A stretch of 64,000 nucleotides of DNA, from the NCBI RefSeq assembly GCF_036898095.1, contig NC_090725.1:209912070-209976069 (forward strand). The letters are read 5' to 3'. Positions 63,297 to 64,000 of this stretch are shown one piece after another. The notes under the pieces were generated by a model. That model saw only the letters and a list, made by a program, of their open reading frames with translations. It did not search any database and had not been told where the DNA came from. Positions within the stretch are counted from its first letter, which is position 1. Each line of letters starts with the position of its first letter. Source of the DNA: Palaemon carinicauda. Taxonomy: Eukaryota; Arthropoda; Malacostraca; Decapoda; Palaemonidae. A program made the translations under genes and the position numbers.

Positions 63297-64000
63297 ATTT
63301 TTCTGGGCTCGAACCTGTGCCGCCCAGTGAATAAGCTCCATTTAGCACTTATTCCTAGGTAATTTACTGCTAAATATACCAGAGAAAAAATGTAAAGGAG
63401 TGCTAGGTTAACTAGCTCGCTCACCTATTGGTGTCGGTATAAAATTGGGCGTATATTCCAGAGGTCCCGCACTATTTAGATTAATCCACGATAGAGGAGA
63501 GCCGTTCAACCTCACTCGGTACTACTACAATGCATCCGCTCAGAACCCAACTCCTTTTAGCACAACGATCAAAGTAACCCGCATTTTTCTGGTGCTCTCG
63601 ATTTTGGATATTTTCTAGTGAATTATGGCTTCTTCGTCGGTTTCCCAGGAGACACCGTCTAAGTTAAGTACCAAGCTGGATTTTACTGTGTTTTGAGCAA
63701 CCTAGATCGTTTAATATTTATATTATAGGAGTTATTCTCTTCGTTCATACCGATCTTGCTTGATTTCACTACAGTTGGTACTCCTGTTTTTGAGAGCTTT
63801 TAATTTTCACTTGCGGTGTTACTATGTGTATTATTTTTATTATCAGATATTATTTGTTATTGTGAATATTCATTATTTAGCGTTTAGAATCCTCGTGGTT
63901 CAATTTTTGGGCCGATATCATTTACGTATCGCTATGGCTGCCGACCGTGCTAAGGCGGCAATGTTATTTTAGCCATCAGGTGTGTCTTTTGTGATTTAAT
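63297..64000 (+). mobile_element. Left end of delta-family element K
   Basis: Begins TTTTCTGGGCTCGAACCTGT, the left-tip type whose inverted form is at 44136-44170 next to H. The sequence after it (CAGAGAAAAAATG, GCTCGCTCACC, GGTGTCGGTAT) resembles both the H right repeat and the arms of 24446-26833. The leader continues to the window end; ATGs at 63626 and 63934 open only short frames (SSSVSQETPSKLS; AADRAKAAMLF). No gene can be called. Confidence 0.6.

Overview
This is eukaryotic nuclear DNA, most likely from a decapod crustacean or another arthropod with a large, repeat-rich genome. The reasons are that almost every recognisable gene belongs to DIRS-type retrotransposons (reverse transcriptase/RNase H plus tyrosine recombinase), which are known to be common in decapods, that the one host-like coding segment is a short exon with GT/AG borders, and that long TA and GA microsatellites are present. 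The species call is inference. No bacterial operon, rRNA, tRNA or CRISPR array was seen.

Layout: (1) 1-24055, three copies of one DIRS family (alpha: A 1-7329, B 9261-17322, C 17323-24055) in head-to-tail order, with an older relic at 7591-9260 between A and B. (2) 24056-28176, a 2.4 kb non-autonomous element with near-perfect 344-bp inverted arms (24446-26833, delta family), a direct-repeat pair, and a hAT transposase C-terminal fragment. (3) 28177-41134, a second DIRS family (beta): element D with element E inserted inside it. (4) 41135-43687, an alpha-family relic on the minus strand, a 38-bp satellite, and a host exon encoding the FAD-binding start of a sarcosine-oxidase/DAO-like oxidoreductase. 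(5) 43688-48550, a decayed DIRS element on the minus strand (H, delta family). (6) 48551-50634, a Tigger/pogo-like MITE with a duplicated half, and microsatellites. (7) 50635-57161, the best preserved element, F (gamma family). (8) 57163-63296, element G (beta), cut at its 3' end by the left end of another delta element, K, that runs out of the window.

An autonomous element has a gag-like ORF (N-terminal cysteine motif, Arg/Ser/Pro-rich repeats, conserved C-terminal half), then RT-RNase H with a C-terminal region matching the Dam-methyltransferase-like part of DIRS polyproteins, then a tyrosine recombinase (YR) ORF in the -1 frame that overlaps the RNase H region by about 1 kb. RT would make cDNA, the inverted termini and an internal complementary region would allow circle formation, and the YR would integrate the circle.

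Main observations: four divergent families share the same right-end architecture, which can be read directly: a short inverted copy of the left end, a 22-45 base segment S, an inverted copy of the first 160-190 bp of the element, and the exact complement of S. Element E sits exactly at the S/terminal-repeat boundary of D. Each copy has lost an essential motif in its own way, and E and G are a shared deletion lineage that keeps the recombinase but lacks the RT core.
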